From contig BRXU01000032.1 of the NCBI GenBank assembly GCA_030267565.1, positions 1 through 64,000 of the forward strand: a DNA stretch of 64,000 nt, read 5' to 3'. Source of the DNA: Pleodorina starrii. Its lineage: Eukaryota; Chlorophyta; Chlorophyceae; Chlamydomonadales; Volvocaceae. The number at the start of each line of letters is the position of its first letter. Position 1 is the stretch's first letter. The notes beneath the pieces were generated by a model. It was not told where the DNA came from. It worked only from the letters and a program-made list of their open reading frames with translations, and did not search any database. Of this stretch, positions 25,737-37,131 are shown piece by piece. A program made the translations under genes and the position numbers.

Positions 25737-26369
25737 GTTCTTGGTAAGAGTAGTGAGTGAAGAGCTCAGCTAGACGTCAGTCAAGAAGTGGAGGACTGGT
25801 AAGTGTACATGGCCCTCCCGAAAACACCCAGCAGCTGGGAAAATGACGTCAAAGAAACATATGTAACTCCAGTGATGGCGAGCGCAGCACCAGGAGGAGC
25901 TGGCCGTGCGCTATCAAATTGCCCGAGTAGCTGAGTATCGCCCCAGCTTAAACCACTATGGCGATTACGTCCAAGCTGTTCCCAGTACAGAAAGATAGAT
26001 GATATATCGCGACTTGCGGTTACGATGCAAGATAGACCAATACCGACGCTCTGACTGACGCTGTAAAAAAGGTTTGTTCCACGAGGAGTTAGAGGCGTAA
26101 TTTTGTTCAAAGTGTAGATGGAAGACATATTTACAAACAGGCATCGGTTCATTGTGTGCGGCTTGCGTGATTCTTGCCAAGAATGTCGTACATACATGGA
26201 TTGTGCTGGACGTGCGAAGGCAGATGGATTCCCGTTTGCCGATAGCCAGCCTAGACATATGGACGATGCAAAACCCATTGACACGGAGTATTTCCTTTAG
26301 CCTTCTTGCCAATTCTAACTTCTTGCGTCGTTTCTTTCAAAGGTCGGCAGTGTGCACCGCACTGACGTG

Positions 26370-26652
26370 CTACGCGGCATGCGGCCCATAAGCAGGCAAG
26401 CTAGGCCTGTAGAACATATATTGGGTGCCATCTATGGCCTGACTGTACTGATGGGTGTTCCACCGGGCGTCACCTGGTCACTCATCACTTGTGGCACTAC
26501 GGCAAGCTTCCCGAAGCGCAGATTATGGAGTATTTCACACAGCAAATTGAACCGCATTACCTTTTTGCGCCGTGTAGCTCTAGCTCTGCCAGCCTCTCCA
26601 CGTCCTTCAGGCTCGTGGCCCCACTGCTCACCGATGAATACGAGCCCGACAT
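26370..26652 (-). CDS. Possible two-exon gene for a 54-residue protein
   Basis: The exon 26561-26652 starts with ATG and encodes MSGSYSSVSSGATSLKDVER then LAELELHGAK, ending at an AG|GTAATG donor. An acceptor at 26443-26444 joins in phase to 26370-26442, which reads QAIDGTQYMFYRPSLPAYGP and stops at TAG. The intron would be 118 nt. A TGTAA motif (the usual polyadenylation signal in Chlamydomonas relatives) occurs on the minus strand near 26132. The Ser-rich head followed by an amphipathic DVERLAELELHGAK helix looks protein-like, but I do not recognise a family and there is no second line of evidence. Confidence 0.35.
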
Positions 26653-27010
26653 TGTTTTCCGATGTTATCAAAGAGTATGATAGAACACTCCAGCAACGAG
26701 GACTGTGGCATAAAAACTACAGCACTCAAGGTTGCACCGCCCCGTTGAGTTCAGTTACATTCGAAACCCCCGCGTAAATTATGAGGTTCTTCCCCACCCC
26801 ACAGTGAAAATTTGTTAAAGTTTATTGCAGTGACTATGAGTGGCCTGTGCTGCCTACAGTTTGTCGTTTTAAGTTGGGGGCTGTGAAGTGGGCAAACGGA
26901 GAAGGTGCACGCTGTGATTCTTGGCGAGGGGAAACCCATTCATGCCTTCTCATGCAGGTTATGCTCACTGGCTTACACATGAAGTTTACGGACACTGGTG
27001 ACGGGAAGGT

Positions 27011-27295
27011 TCACTGCGTCTGCAGCCGAACAGCCGGACAGCGAATCTGGGTGCTTGCGTGGCGCGGGCCGAGCGGTTGAAGATTGGTGGAGTACGGTAC
27101 GGCAAATTGTGGTATAGCTTGAGACGGCTGGGATACAACTCGGCTAGCCGTCGCTGTCGTGTTATTCCGTAAGAGGGACCTTGATCCGGAACACAGAAGG
27201 GCACGATGTAGCCTAATACAATTCGGTGCGGTATGGCGCCAAAGAGCCGCTCTCCCGGAAGGCTTGAATGCGCTAAACGTTGCCGATGAAAACAT
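27011..27295 (-). CDS. Small ORF with organelle-targeting-like composition (hypothetical)
   Basis: This ATG-initiated frame of 94 codons contains no Asp or Glu and is rich in Arg, Ser, Ala and Thr (begins MFSSATFSAFKPSGRAALWR). That resembles a mitochondrial or plastid targeting peptide. A CTATAAG box lies about 65 nt upstream (27357-27363), and a TGTAA motif lies just after the stop on the minus strand. It could be a complete short gene or the first exon of a longer one; alternative donors such as TCAAG|GTCCCT exist. The function is unknown. Confidence 0.3.
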   Translation of the reverse strand: MFSSATFSAFKPSGRAALWRHTAPNCIRLHRALLCSGSRSLLRNNTTATASRVVSQPSQAIPQFAVPYSTNLQPLGPRHASTQIRCPAVRLQTQ

Positions 27296-28275
27296 TTGCT
27301 CTATGTAATTAAATGAGCGCCCCCGACGGATTGTGCAACATGTGGAATACGAAGAGCTTATAGGTCGTAATCAGGAGAGTCGATCGGGAAAATGTTTGCT
27401 TCATACGTCGGCGTTTTGGTGGCCGTTTCAAGAGAAGCCCTCGGCGTGGGGTTGTTTGGGGAGACCAACGCACCAACCCTCACATCGTCCGGTGTCTGCC
27501 TATGAGGGCCTGTGCGCCTGTCTGACTGTCAGCGCGATCGAGCTGAGCAAAGCATCAGAGCGAGCTAATAGATAGATAAATATACAACTGTAATTCGACA
27601 GGCCTGTTGCTGTCTTTTCGTGACAACCGATTTGCCCAGTGAGCTCTTGGAGGCACTTCCACCCTAGCCGGCGGGTCCACTGTTGCGGGAGACTCCAAAC
27701 TCAGCAGGTGTCGCAAGCTCGCAACGACACCATCCTCAAGCAGTTGGGCAGGCAAGCAGTCATTTTTACTTGTTAAAGCTGCTATGCCTGAGTGACGTAA
27801 GGTGGCGTTTGACCAGCGTTGGACCGGCCAAGTCCTATGAGAAGCATCACACCGGCCGCACGCAAACTGTGCGTCTATAACAACTTGAGGAGTCATCACG
27901 TGTCAGAACGTCGGCATTGGCGCTTACGTGCTTGCCCGAGGAGGTCGGCCAGCGCAAGCCTCTTCACGCAGCTGAAACGCTTTTCGCCAGCCTTCGCTCT
28001 GTGCCGGGCAGGCCGACTAATCAGGACTGACAGTGCGTTTCCAATTGGGCTCTTGCCATGTCCTAACCAAATGCCAAAATTACGCGTGCAGTGCAGCCTT
28101 TCAGCGTGTAAAGTGTAGTGCTCGCAAGGTAAGTAAGACGAAAAAGTGTACGTACGTGGCTTGCCGTACACAAAAAACGAAAGGACCAGTGGAAACACAG
28201 GTCCGCCAAGTGACCAGGTCGCCACTTCATTGTAGTGGCTTTGACTCTGCGAATAACTGCTGCCAAATGCACCAG

Positions 28276-28566
28276 TTATGCACCTGGCCGGTCAGGACAA
28301 AAAATAGTCTGCCCAGGAGCGAGACAGGATACGTAGGTGGCCTTGCTGAACGAGCGAGTGCGGGCCGTTCCCACCTGTTCCTTTCCGAATGTCTCCCATC
28401 TCCCAAACCTTCCCCCCGGTGACAGCGAACGGCAGCGGTATGACCGCACCCAAACCAAAGGTGTAACCGATGAACAGGCGTCTTTCCTGCCCCTCATCAG
28501 AAAGCACTCGTCTGCTGGCTGCACCGGGGCCGATCCCCTTTTCGGCCTTCTTTTCGAAGAAGCCAT
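28276..28566 (-). CDS. Small basic ORF (hypothetical)
   Basis: This ATG-initiated frame of 96 codons begins MASSKRRPKRGSAPVQPADE and is Arg/Lys rich, with a KRRPKR patch that could act as a nuclear localisation signal. The first 32 residues look more protein-like than the rest, so a donor after ACSS is possible. It lies 425 bp upstream of the GATA gene in divergent orientation. I do not recognise a family, and coding status is uncertain. Confidence 0.22.
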   Translation of the reverse strand: MASSKRRPKRGSAPVQPADECFLMRGRKDACSSVTPLVWVRSYRCRSLSPGGRFGRWETFGKEQVGTARTRSFSKATYVSCLAPGQTIFCPDRPGA

Positions 28567-28960
28567 AGAAACTGACAATCCTTGTCAGCAGCACGGATGG
28601 AACCTTTCAGCACCTTCAATGAAAACCGCATTTATTGCATAAAGCGATTTTTTTGTAGGATTGCACGCTGGGTGGGTGCATTTGGTGCGGCGCCGTGGTG
28701 AACCGCCGTGGTGGTCCGCGCGGGGCCTGTTAACCAATGGCGGTTTCAAATCGGGATGCGCGCTGCTGAAACAAAACATCTCATGACGATAACTCGTTGC
28801 GTATATTTTAGGAAGTACCAGATGGCCTGATTTCGCATCGGCAAGCCAGCGGTTCCGAAAGTCTGACTGAGAGCGGTCTGACTCGCCGTGACCGTAAGTG
28901 ATTTCATTCGGAATCGCACTTTGATGGGACGCCGATTTGGACTGCATCTCAATACCCGAA

Positions 28961-28966
28961 TATAAT
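28961..28966 (+). promoter_or_regulatory. TATA-like element of the GATA gene
   Basis: TATAAT 25 nt upstream of the ATG at 28991. A TATA box this close implies a very short 5' leader or a transcription start downstream of this ATG, so it is only a candidate. Confidence 0.35.
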
Positions 28967-28990
28967 ACACATTCCGATGGCTGATACACC

Positions 28991-31900
28991 ATGAGGGCCT
29001 GCCACAATTGCAACACGACTCACACACCCCTTTGGAGGAAGGAAGCTGGCGAGCTTTTATGCAACGCTTGCGGCATATATTTCAAGTCTCGGGGAGTTCA
29101 TCGGTGAGAGAAGCCTACCGAGATTTGCGCATTACAACTTCTGCCTTTATCATGCCGCGAACGGACAAGATGTCCATACTTCTGGCGTCTTCCTTTCGTA
29201 GGCCCGTCGACCTCATACGAGCGCAGCTTAATCAATCTTCCCGGCGCGGCTGTGTAAATAGCAGCTGGTCTGGCGGCGATGGCAGGTGTGAAGCTATGCT
29301 CGCGGGGTCGGTCCATGTCGGTCAGGGTTTGGCGCAGCTCGTTTCGAGCGGCATTGCAAGGCAGGCAATTCCAAACTCCGAGCCCGTTTCGCTTCCTGCA
29401 CTTTCTTGTGCTTTCCTGCGTTTACCTCATGCTAGCCTCCACACCGTTCAAGTACGCTTCGAACTCCCCATCTGCAGCCGCGCCCGCGCGTTACCGGGCC
29501 AGGTAACGCGCAAGTCAGGCCGAAGGCGTCGGGAAAGAGTCCTATACGGCGATGAAGAAGCTGAGGCGCGCCAGGTGGGACGTGTGAGCGTCCCGTGCAT
29601 TCCCTTGCGTCGCTCTCCCAGTCGCTGCCAACAAAATACTCTCCGGCTAACGTGACTCGTTTGTGCTGCGCGCAAGCGAGACAGGCCCTCATCATGGCAG
29701 CTCTAACGCAGCTGGCCGTAAGCGCAAGCGCAGACGTCGGAGGAGCGCCCCATCGAAATGCCATCTTCCCGCGCACGGGAAACCGCCTGAACACCCTGTT
29801 GTCTTGGATCCCGATTGCTACCATGCCGCGCAGTCTCGGTCACATCCCGCCGCGGCCGCCAAGGTCGCCCGACAAGGGGCCCAGTCGGACGCCGCGACTG
29901 CGGTGCACCAACAGCTGCTGGCGGCAACCACCAGGTACGGCAGCCGCCACGGTCTCCCCCCAGATGCAAACGCCCTCTACCCCCCTAAGTCCCGTGGTCA
30001 GCGAAGCACCAACGGACGCGCCCCGCTCTTACGCGGAACTTATAACTCGTGACAAACCTGTCATCTACGACAGGCAGATGCTTTCCGCGGCCTTGGCGGC
30101 ACCCGCTCACTTCCCGTCCCCTCCCTGCTAGCGGCGGCAGAAACGATGAAGCCACAGCGATGCGGGGGCGGCGGTGCCGGCTGCCGGCTGCCCCAAAGGA
30201 GCCCCAAGTGACCACCTGATTCGCAACCTGACATCCCGTCCCCGTCCCCGCCCGTAACCGCAGACATGATGGCTGGCGCGACCTGCAGTCCGGCGGCGGC
30301 GCGCCGCTCGGCTATGGCTACGGCTACGGCCAGTGCCAATACTTGTCGCCCGATGAGGACACCCGACTGGAGCCCGAGAACGAGAACGGCGCCTTCGACG
30401 ATGACGACGACGACGACGACGATGGCGACGGCGATGAAGAGCGCGTGCCCGGCGGCGGCGCGCGGCGCCCTGGAGGAGGGGCACCGCAGCCGGGAGGAGG
30501 CGGGGTGGAGTGCGGCGGCGTCAGCGACTACGGCGGCGGCGACGCGCCGGATTGGCCGCCTTGCCCGCTGAGTCCGGCGTTCAGCCTGGGTCCGGAGCTC
30601 AATGAAAACGACGATGCGGGGACTGTGGCGGCCTTCCTGCTCAAGATGCGGCGAGGGCGGGCGCGGAGTCAGCGGCAGCGCTCGCCGCTGCGGCAGCAGC
30701 AGGTGCAGCAGGCGCAGCAGCGGTCGTCGCTGCTGCTGCTGCAGCATTACCAGGAGGAGGAGGAGGAGGATGATTCCGGCCCTCCCGGAGAGCGACATAC
30801 CTCAGCTGACTGGGAGGGGCAGCACCAGCAGCACCGCCCCCAGCAGCGGCAGCTGACAACGTCGAGCGGCAGCGACGGCGGCACTGAGGCTGCGCCTCTG
30901 CGAGATCTGGATCCGGAGGGGGAGGAGGCGGCGGAGGGCTGGCTGGCCGGCCCTGGCTCTCGCCCGCCTGGCGCCCGGGGCTCGCTGGGCGGCGGCGGGG
31001 CGGCGGTGACTGCCGAAGGCCGCCACATGCGCTGCGCCGAGCGGGCCGGGCCGTGGCAGGAGGCCGCTGCGCTGGTGCAGGCAAAGGCCCAGGAGGGCGC
31101 AGACGTGCGGGCCGCGGCGCACTTCGCGGCGGCCGCGGCGGCGGCGGCAGTGCAGGGGCCTGGCAGCCGCGCGCTGGCGTCCGCGCTTGCAGCGGCCGGC
31201 GACGGGGTGGTGTGGGGACGGCGGGGTGGCGTCGGTGGCGGTGGCGAGGTGTGGACCCGGAGCTTGACGGCGGAGGGAAAGGTGGGTTTTGTTTGGCCCC
31301 TTTGGATCCGAAGTTCTCCACAGAGGCCGCGGTCGTCGTCGTCGTTGTGGCCGCTCCCGCGTGCTCCGAAACCACGGAGCAATGGAGACCCAAATGGGGA
31401 CACCAGTTCACCACCAAGCCCTTTTTTTACCCGTGCCAGCTGCCGTCTCCCCTCGACTTGAGCAACCCGCTTGACGCACTTTGCCGTTCGGGTGATCAAT
31501 CGGACCCCGGATGCTTGCTCCGCAGGGCGGCGACGATTATGCACCTACAAGCGGCGGCACATGCGCGGGTCGCGGAAGCGCCGGGCGCTGCGAGGCCGAG
31601 GGCGGCAGCGGGCAGGGTGCCGAGGCTGCTGCTGCTGCGGCGGCGGCGGCGGCCAGTGGGGACGCGCGGGCGATGTTCCTCGCACGCGCCCAGGCAGCGG
31701 GAGACGCCGCCTCGCTCGGCGGCGGCGGCGCGGTCGGCCAGGCAGGGGGACTGGGGGGGTTTCAGTCGCATCCTGACGCGGCCCGGCTTGGGCTGTCGAT
31801 GGGCCCCCTGCAGCAGCAGCAGCAGCACCTGCGGCTGCGCATCGCCGCTGGCGGCCTGGCGCCGCAGAGCGGCCGCAACGGCGAGGGAGGCCGCCGGCTT

Positions 31901-34900
31901 GACGGCGGCAGCAGGGGCGGGAGCGGAGGCGGCGGGATGGAAGACGACGGCGAGGCGGACGCTGCTGCTGGCGGCATGCACCCTGCACGCCAGCAGACCC
32001 AGCCCGGGCGGGTTCAGACGCGGCCGCTCGGGCCGGATGAGGAGCTCCTTCTCGTCCGAAGGCAGCAGCAGCAGCAGGGGCAGCAGCAGGGCTGGCCATC
32101 TACGGGGGGCGGCCGCGCGGGGGGCCCGGCGGCCGTCGCGTTGTCCCAGGTGCCGGGCGGCGGCGACGGCAGCGGCAGCGGCGGCGGCGGGGGCAGCCGG
32201 TCCGTGTCCGCGTGTCCGCCGCCTCCTCCGCGGGCTCCTCGGAACCACAAGGGCCCGCTACTGTGCTCCAACTGCGGCACCACGCAGACGCCGCTGTGGC
32301 GGAAGGACCGGGAGACGGGCTGCACGATGGTGGGTGCAACTGCGGATCCGGATCCGGAACCGGATCGGGATCGGGCGGCTCTGGGGGGAATGAGGGATGA
32401 TGGACCCCAGGCGGAACCAGTCGGAACGACCGGACACGTCTGTCTCTGCCTGTCTGTCTCCTCTTTCCCTGGCTTCGCAAGCGGGGTTCAGGCGAGGATA
32501 TCGACCGGGAGGCGCTCTTAGGTCGCGCGCGCTGCTGCTGATCCAGACCCAACGGATCAGACCGCTGCTTGCTGCTCGCGTCCTATTGCCAGAGAAGCCA
32601 GAGGCGAGAAAACTTAACCGCCTGCCCTCTTGCGTGTGTGTGTATGTGTGTGCCTGCGCGCTCGTGTTTCGTTCCCCCCCCCCCCCGCCTGTTCTCCCGC
32701 CCGAAGTGCAACGCCTGCGGCATCTACAAGCAGACCCACGGCTTCGACCGGCCCGTGGGCGGCCGCAACCAGACGCCGCAACCCATCGCCAAGCGCTGCG
32801 CATCGCTGCGCACGGCCCCGGTGAGAGGTGGTGGCAGCGGCGGCGGCAGCGGGCCGGTGGCTTCGGAGCCGCCAGGGCCTCCCCCTCCCCGTGCCACCCC
32901 GCGCGGGGCCGCCGTCGCCGTTGCCACCCCGGCCTGGGGGACCCAGGGCCTCGGCGGCGGAGCGGGTCGGTCCGGCCGGTCACAGCCGTCGGGCCCCGCG
33001 GCAACCTGGACCGCCTTCCCCGTCGCCGTCGCCGATGCAGCGGCAGCGGCAGCAGGAGTGGTCTGGGAGGCGCGGTCGCTGCAGGCGGGTTGCGACCGGC
33101 GCGAATCGACGTCTGCGGGGCTCCTCCTTGGTGCTGCGACGAGAATCGACCCACAGGGCCGTGACGCACCCGTTGCCCGCCGCGCCTGCCGCGAGGAGGT
33201 TTCGAAGCCGTCGGGCGCGGTGTGGCGGCAGCGGCCAGGTCCTCAGGGCGACCTCGACCCGACATCCGAGGAGCACGCGGACGCGGCGGCGCCGCCGCCA
33301 CCGCCACCGCCGCTGGCGTCGACGTCAGCATCAGCTGGCGGGCGCGTTGTGGCGGAGCAGCGAGCCAAAGCCCGATCGAGCGGCGGCGTCGAGACGGGGT
33401 CTGGGGGAAGTCCTCAGCAGCAGCTGCTGCTGCAGCAGTCGCGGCCGGAAGGCTCGCGTCAAGCGGATGGGCAGTGGGAGGTTGAGGAGCGGCCGACAGC
33501 AGCCCGGCTGCCACTCGTCGGGCAGCAAGTGGTGGTGGTGGTGGGGGCGGGCGCGGCGGCGGAGGTGCGGCGCTGCGAATCGGACGACGAGTATGGCCGG
33601 TTTGGGCCGGAGCAGGGCGGGCCGGGCCCACGCGCGAGCGGGGGCCGCTGCGTCGTTGAGGGAGGTGGTGCAGCAGCGGCGATGACGGGCTCGGGCGGCG
33701 GCGGATCGGACTCGGCCTCGGCGCGCGCGTCGACGGCGTCGGGGCAGGCACTGCGGCGTGGGGTCCGATCGGCCGACGCGCCGGCGCCAGTGGGGGCGGA
33801 GGCGGCGACGGCGGCGGCAGACCGGCCGCCGCGGCCGCACAAGCGCTCATGTGAGTCGTCGCCGCCGACGGACGAGGACGGGGATGGGCCCCGGGCGCTG
33901 CAGCGGCCGCGGCTGCGCGGCGGGGCTGCCGCGCCGCTCAATGTCGAGGCGGTGGAGGCGTGGCGGCCGCCGCACGCGGCTCCGGAGGACGAGTCGCCGG
34001 GCGATTGCGGCCGCGACTGGCGCGTGCGTGAGGACGACGATGACGTGCGACAGCCGCCGCAGCCGCTCGATCAGGAGCGCCAGCTGCTGCTGATGCTGCT
34101 GCTGCAGCGGCAGAGGGAGCGGGAGCGCGGCGGTTCAGAGGACCACCACCAGCAACAACAAAAACAACAACAACAACTTCCGCAGCAGCAGCTGCAGCTT
34201 CTGCTGCAGCAGCTTCCGGCGCAGGCCCTCGCGACATTGCTGCAGAAGGTGCTGCTGCCGCCGGCGGGGGAGCCATGCGTGGGCGCGGGAGGCCCCGACC
34301 CGGCGGTGGAGGCGGCCGTCCCGTGGGATAGCAAGGCCGGCGGCGCGCCGATGCCCGCCGCGGCTGTGGCGGCGCTGCGGCAGCAGCCAGGCCTGCAGCA
34401 CTCTCGGCAGCGGGAGCTGCCGCCGCCACACTTCGACGCCGACGTCGCCTCGCCGTCGCAGAGCCGGCGGTCACCTGTCACCGACGCCGTCACCGCCCCA
34501 CAACAGGACACCAGTCCAGAGGCTGTGGGCGCTGCGCACGAGCGTCGACAGGGTGGCTGGCGAGTGCCGCCGCCGCCGCCGCACCTGCACGTCCACCCAC
34601 AGCCGCCGGGGCACAGCCACGGCCACAGGCACAGCCACGGACACGGACACGCGCGCCACCACCACGTGCATGCCCATGCGCAGCAGCAGCCGATATCGCC
34701 GCGCATGCAGGCCCCCGCCGCCGCCACGGTCATTGTCTCGGGGCGCGGCGCCCAGCAGCCGCAGTGCGTGCGCATCCACGCCAAGCCGCTGTCGCCGCAC
34801 CAGCTGCAGCAGCTGCCGCACCTGCGAGCGGCGGGAGTGTCACTGGGACACCGCGTGGTGCAGCCGCAGCTACACCACCACCACAGCCACCACCGCCAGC

Positions 34901-35286
34901 CGCAAGAGGACGAGCCGCAAGAGGTCCGGGGGCAGCTTGGACGGCCCGCGGCGGCGCTGGGGCTGCCGCGGACGGTCGCGGAGCAGCGAGGGCACGCGGG
35001 GGCGCCGTTTGTGGCGGCGGCGACGGCGGCGGTGGCGGCTGGTCAGCAGCCTTACACGGAGGCCGCAGTGACGGCGGCGGCGATGGCGCAGCGGCCGCGT
35101 CCCGCCTCGGGGTCATCCGGAGTGTACCGTCAGTCGGTGCAGCTGCGGGGGGTGGATCCCACGGCGGCGGTGGCGGGCGGCAGCGGCGGCGGCGGTGGCG
35201 AGCCGATCGCGGCGTTGGCGTTGGCGCGCGGGGGAGTGAGCTGCGCGGCGGCGGCGGCGCCGGCGGCGGCGGTGGGATGGATGTGA
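28991..35286 (+). CDS. Two-finger GATA-type zinc-finger transcription factor
   Basis: Seven exons give 4920 coding bases (about 1639 residues): 28991-29103, 29202-29285, 29436-29502, 29681-29934, 30264-31281, 31526-32329 and 32707-35286. Finger 1 is at the extreme N terminus (Cys4, Cys7, Cys24, Cys27; [14 protein letters not shown], then [18 protein letters not shown] across the first intron). Finger 2 is split by the last intron (Cys759, Cys762, Cys781, Cys784; [17 protein letters not shown], then [17 protein letters not shown]). GATA fingers bind (A/T)GATA(A/G) DNA in the nucleus. A basic RKRKRRRRR patch in exon 4 is a likely nuclear localisation signal. The rest is low complexity: an Asp run in exon 5, Gln and Ala runs, and a His-rich segment near residues 1405-1440. 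Exons 3 and 4 are the least certain, because several AG acceptors keep phase. Finger loops are 16 and 18 residues instead of the usual 17 or 18. Confidence 0.85.
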
Positions 35287-37131
35287 CGTGGTGTTGACGT
35301 GACGCGACTTAAGAGAGGTGTGTGGTGAGGCGAGGTGAGGTGCGGGAGGAGGACGTGCGCTGGAGGGGAGGACGAGAAGGAGGAGGAGGAGAGGACAGGG
35401 TGCCGCCGTCACTGTTTTGATTTTACCCTGGTCGGTTGCGTTTTGTCGTTGTCGGGGTGTCCGTGCCCCCGGGTGCACTCTGGGTGCAAGGAGTGCAGCC
35501 AACCTCGCAGCAGGGTCGGTGTGACTGTGTGCGTGACTGTGACTGTGTGCGTGACTGTGACTGTGACTGTGACTGTGACTGTGACTGTGTGCGTGACTGT
35601 GTGCGTGACTGTGACTGTGACTGTGTGCGTGACTGTGACTGTGACTGTGACTGTCACACACTCATCGGGTTGTCGGTGGCACGTGGCTGTAGGCGGCGGC
35701 TCGACCGCATGGACCGGCGTTAGGAGGGATGGCGTTAGAGAGGCAGCGGGGCCGCGAGCACTCGCTGCGCCTCTTTTTCGTGGTGTGCAGCAGCAGCGAG
35801 TTGGGTGGGTGCGCTGGGTGGTTTGCTTGTTGCGTTTGTTAGATGCCATCAAAAGTTAGGACCCCTGCCCTGAAGGACCTCGGGCGCTTGCCAACCCCAA
35901 CCCCAACCCTCCTAGTGGCGTGTGGTGTTTTGGTGCACTGTCCTAGATGGACCCCTGGGATCTGCACACGTGCGAACTGCGAAGGCAGGGGTGAGGGCAG
36001 GCGGGAGCGGACGTGTCAATGGTACAGCGACTCAGCGAGGCTGTGTTGGTTTTGAGGTGGCATTTGCTTGCATGATTTCAATTAGGAGGAGGACGATTTA
36101 GCGGTGGTGGTGGTGCGATGGGATAGGACGTACATATCCCCACGGCGTTTTAATTACCCCACGGCGGTCCACAATTTGGCAGTCGACGAGGGTCGGTGGC
36201 GGTGAGGCCTTGGCGGGGGGATGGGGGTGCTCATCCCATGATGACGTTTTGTAGTACGACTGCATGTGGTTTGGTGAGGTGGTCATTTATTTGGTTTGTT
36301 CTCCATTCTGTGACCACTGGGTTTCCCTGCAGTACGGTAGTAACGGCACGTTTGGCATGCCTTAAAGTAAAGTTGGGCGCACGGGCGATTTGACAGATGG
36401 ATCTGCAACCGTGCAGGGTTGTTGGATCGAGTGCACAGCCAGCCTGTACAACGATCACCGCGCGCATGTCAATAATAATCGGGAATCGGGTTGATGCTGA
36501 TGCTAACCTGTTTTTTTGCTCATGGGTGAAGTAGAGGTGGTGGAGCTTGACAGCAGCGGCGTCGCTGCGCCTCCCGCCCGCCCGCCGCATGACCGGGACA
36601 GGAGCATCGAGCGCGCGAGCTGGAGCTGTGTTTGGTGGTGAGGGGGGCGGGGCAGGGCGGAGGGGAGGGGGCCCCCACATGCGCGCACACCTTGTCACCG
36701 ACGCACTTCCTTGAGGACGCCAGACCGCGATGCGACCGAAGCGTGGCATCAAGAGCTCATCAGCACGTCATTCACAATCTTTTGCAACAGAATTTGTCTG
36801 TCTCCGACGTTTTGGGGGACATCACATTCATTTCATTATCACGAGGGGCGCTATTTTTGTATGGAAGGACGGACCGGGCCCTCGCCTTTTGACCACCCGG
36901 TGAGTTTTGCCGCCTGGGTCGCCCCATACCGGTAATGCGGAGCCGAGCAAGCCCTCAAAAAATCAAAGGGCGGTGATTCCGGTTGTACTCCGGTTGTCTG
37001 TAATTTGTAACGAGTATTGAGTATGCCTTTGTACCTGGTAAGCTCCTTCATGGCGCCAGTAAGCTCCGAAACCAGGGTCTGCACCCACTCAGCAGGCCAC
37101 AGCAGCTGGCGAAGCGGAAAGGTCGCAACAA
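35287..37131. other. 3' flank of the GATA gene and upstream region of the next gene
   Basis: No supported gene. It begins with a probable 3' UTR that includes a GTGACT repeat array (35519-35654). TGTAA motifs occur near 37003 and 37009. ORFs here show no family similarity. Confidence 0.5.
35519..35654 (+). repeat. (GTGACT)n array with GTGTGC interruptions
   Basis: A tract of GTGACT units mixed with GTGTGCGTGACT, just downstream of the GATA stop codon and probably in its 3' UTR. Confidence 0.9.

Larger units (their letters stand above)
25737..28990. other. AT-richer intergenic stretch with only weak small ORFs
   Basis: This 3.2-kb interval lacks the microsatellites and G/C homopolymers that fill the flanking introns. 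It separates the start of the PAS gene (minus) from the start of the GATA gene (plus), so it should hold both promoters. I see three small minus-strand ORFs (26370-26652, 27011-27295, 28276-28566) with some gene-like features, and no recognisable protein family, RNA or transposon protein. Confidence 0.5.

Noticed and set aside
30343..31461. A separate gene starting at 30343 in the GATA locus
   Set aside because: The apparent start is TTG. An acceptor at 30262-30263 joins in phase to the upstream exon ending at 29934, and the frame continues to the second finger.
35687..36900. Plus and minus ORFs between the GATA gene and the FLSHAWG gene
   Set aside because: No family similarity, start context or splice pattern; treated as 3' UTR and intergenic.
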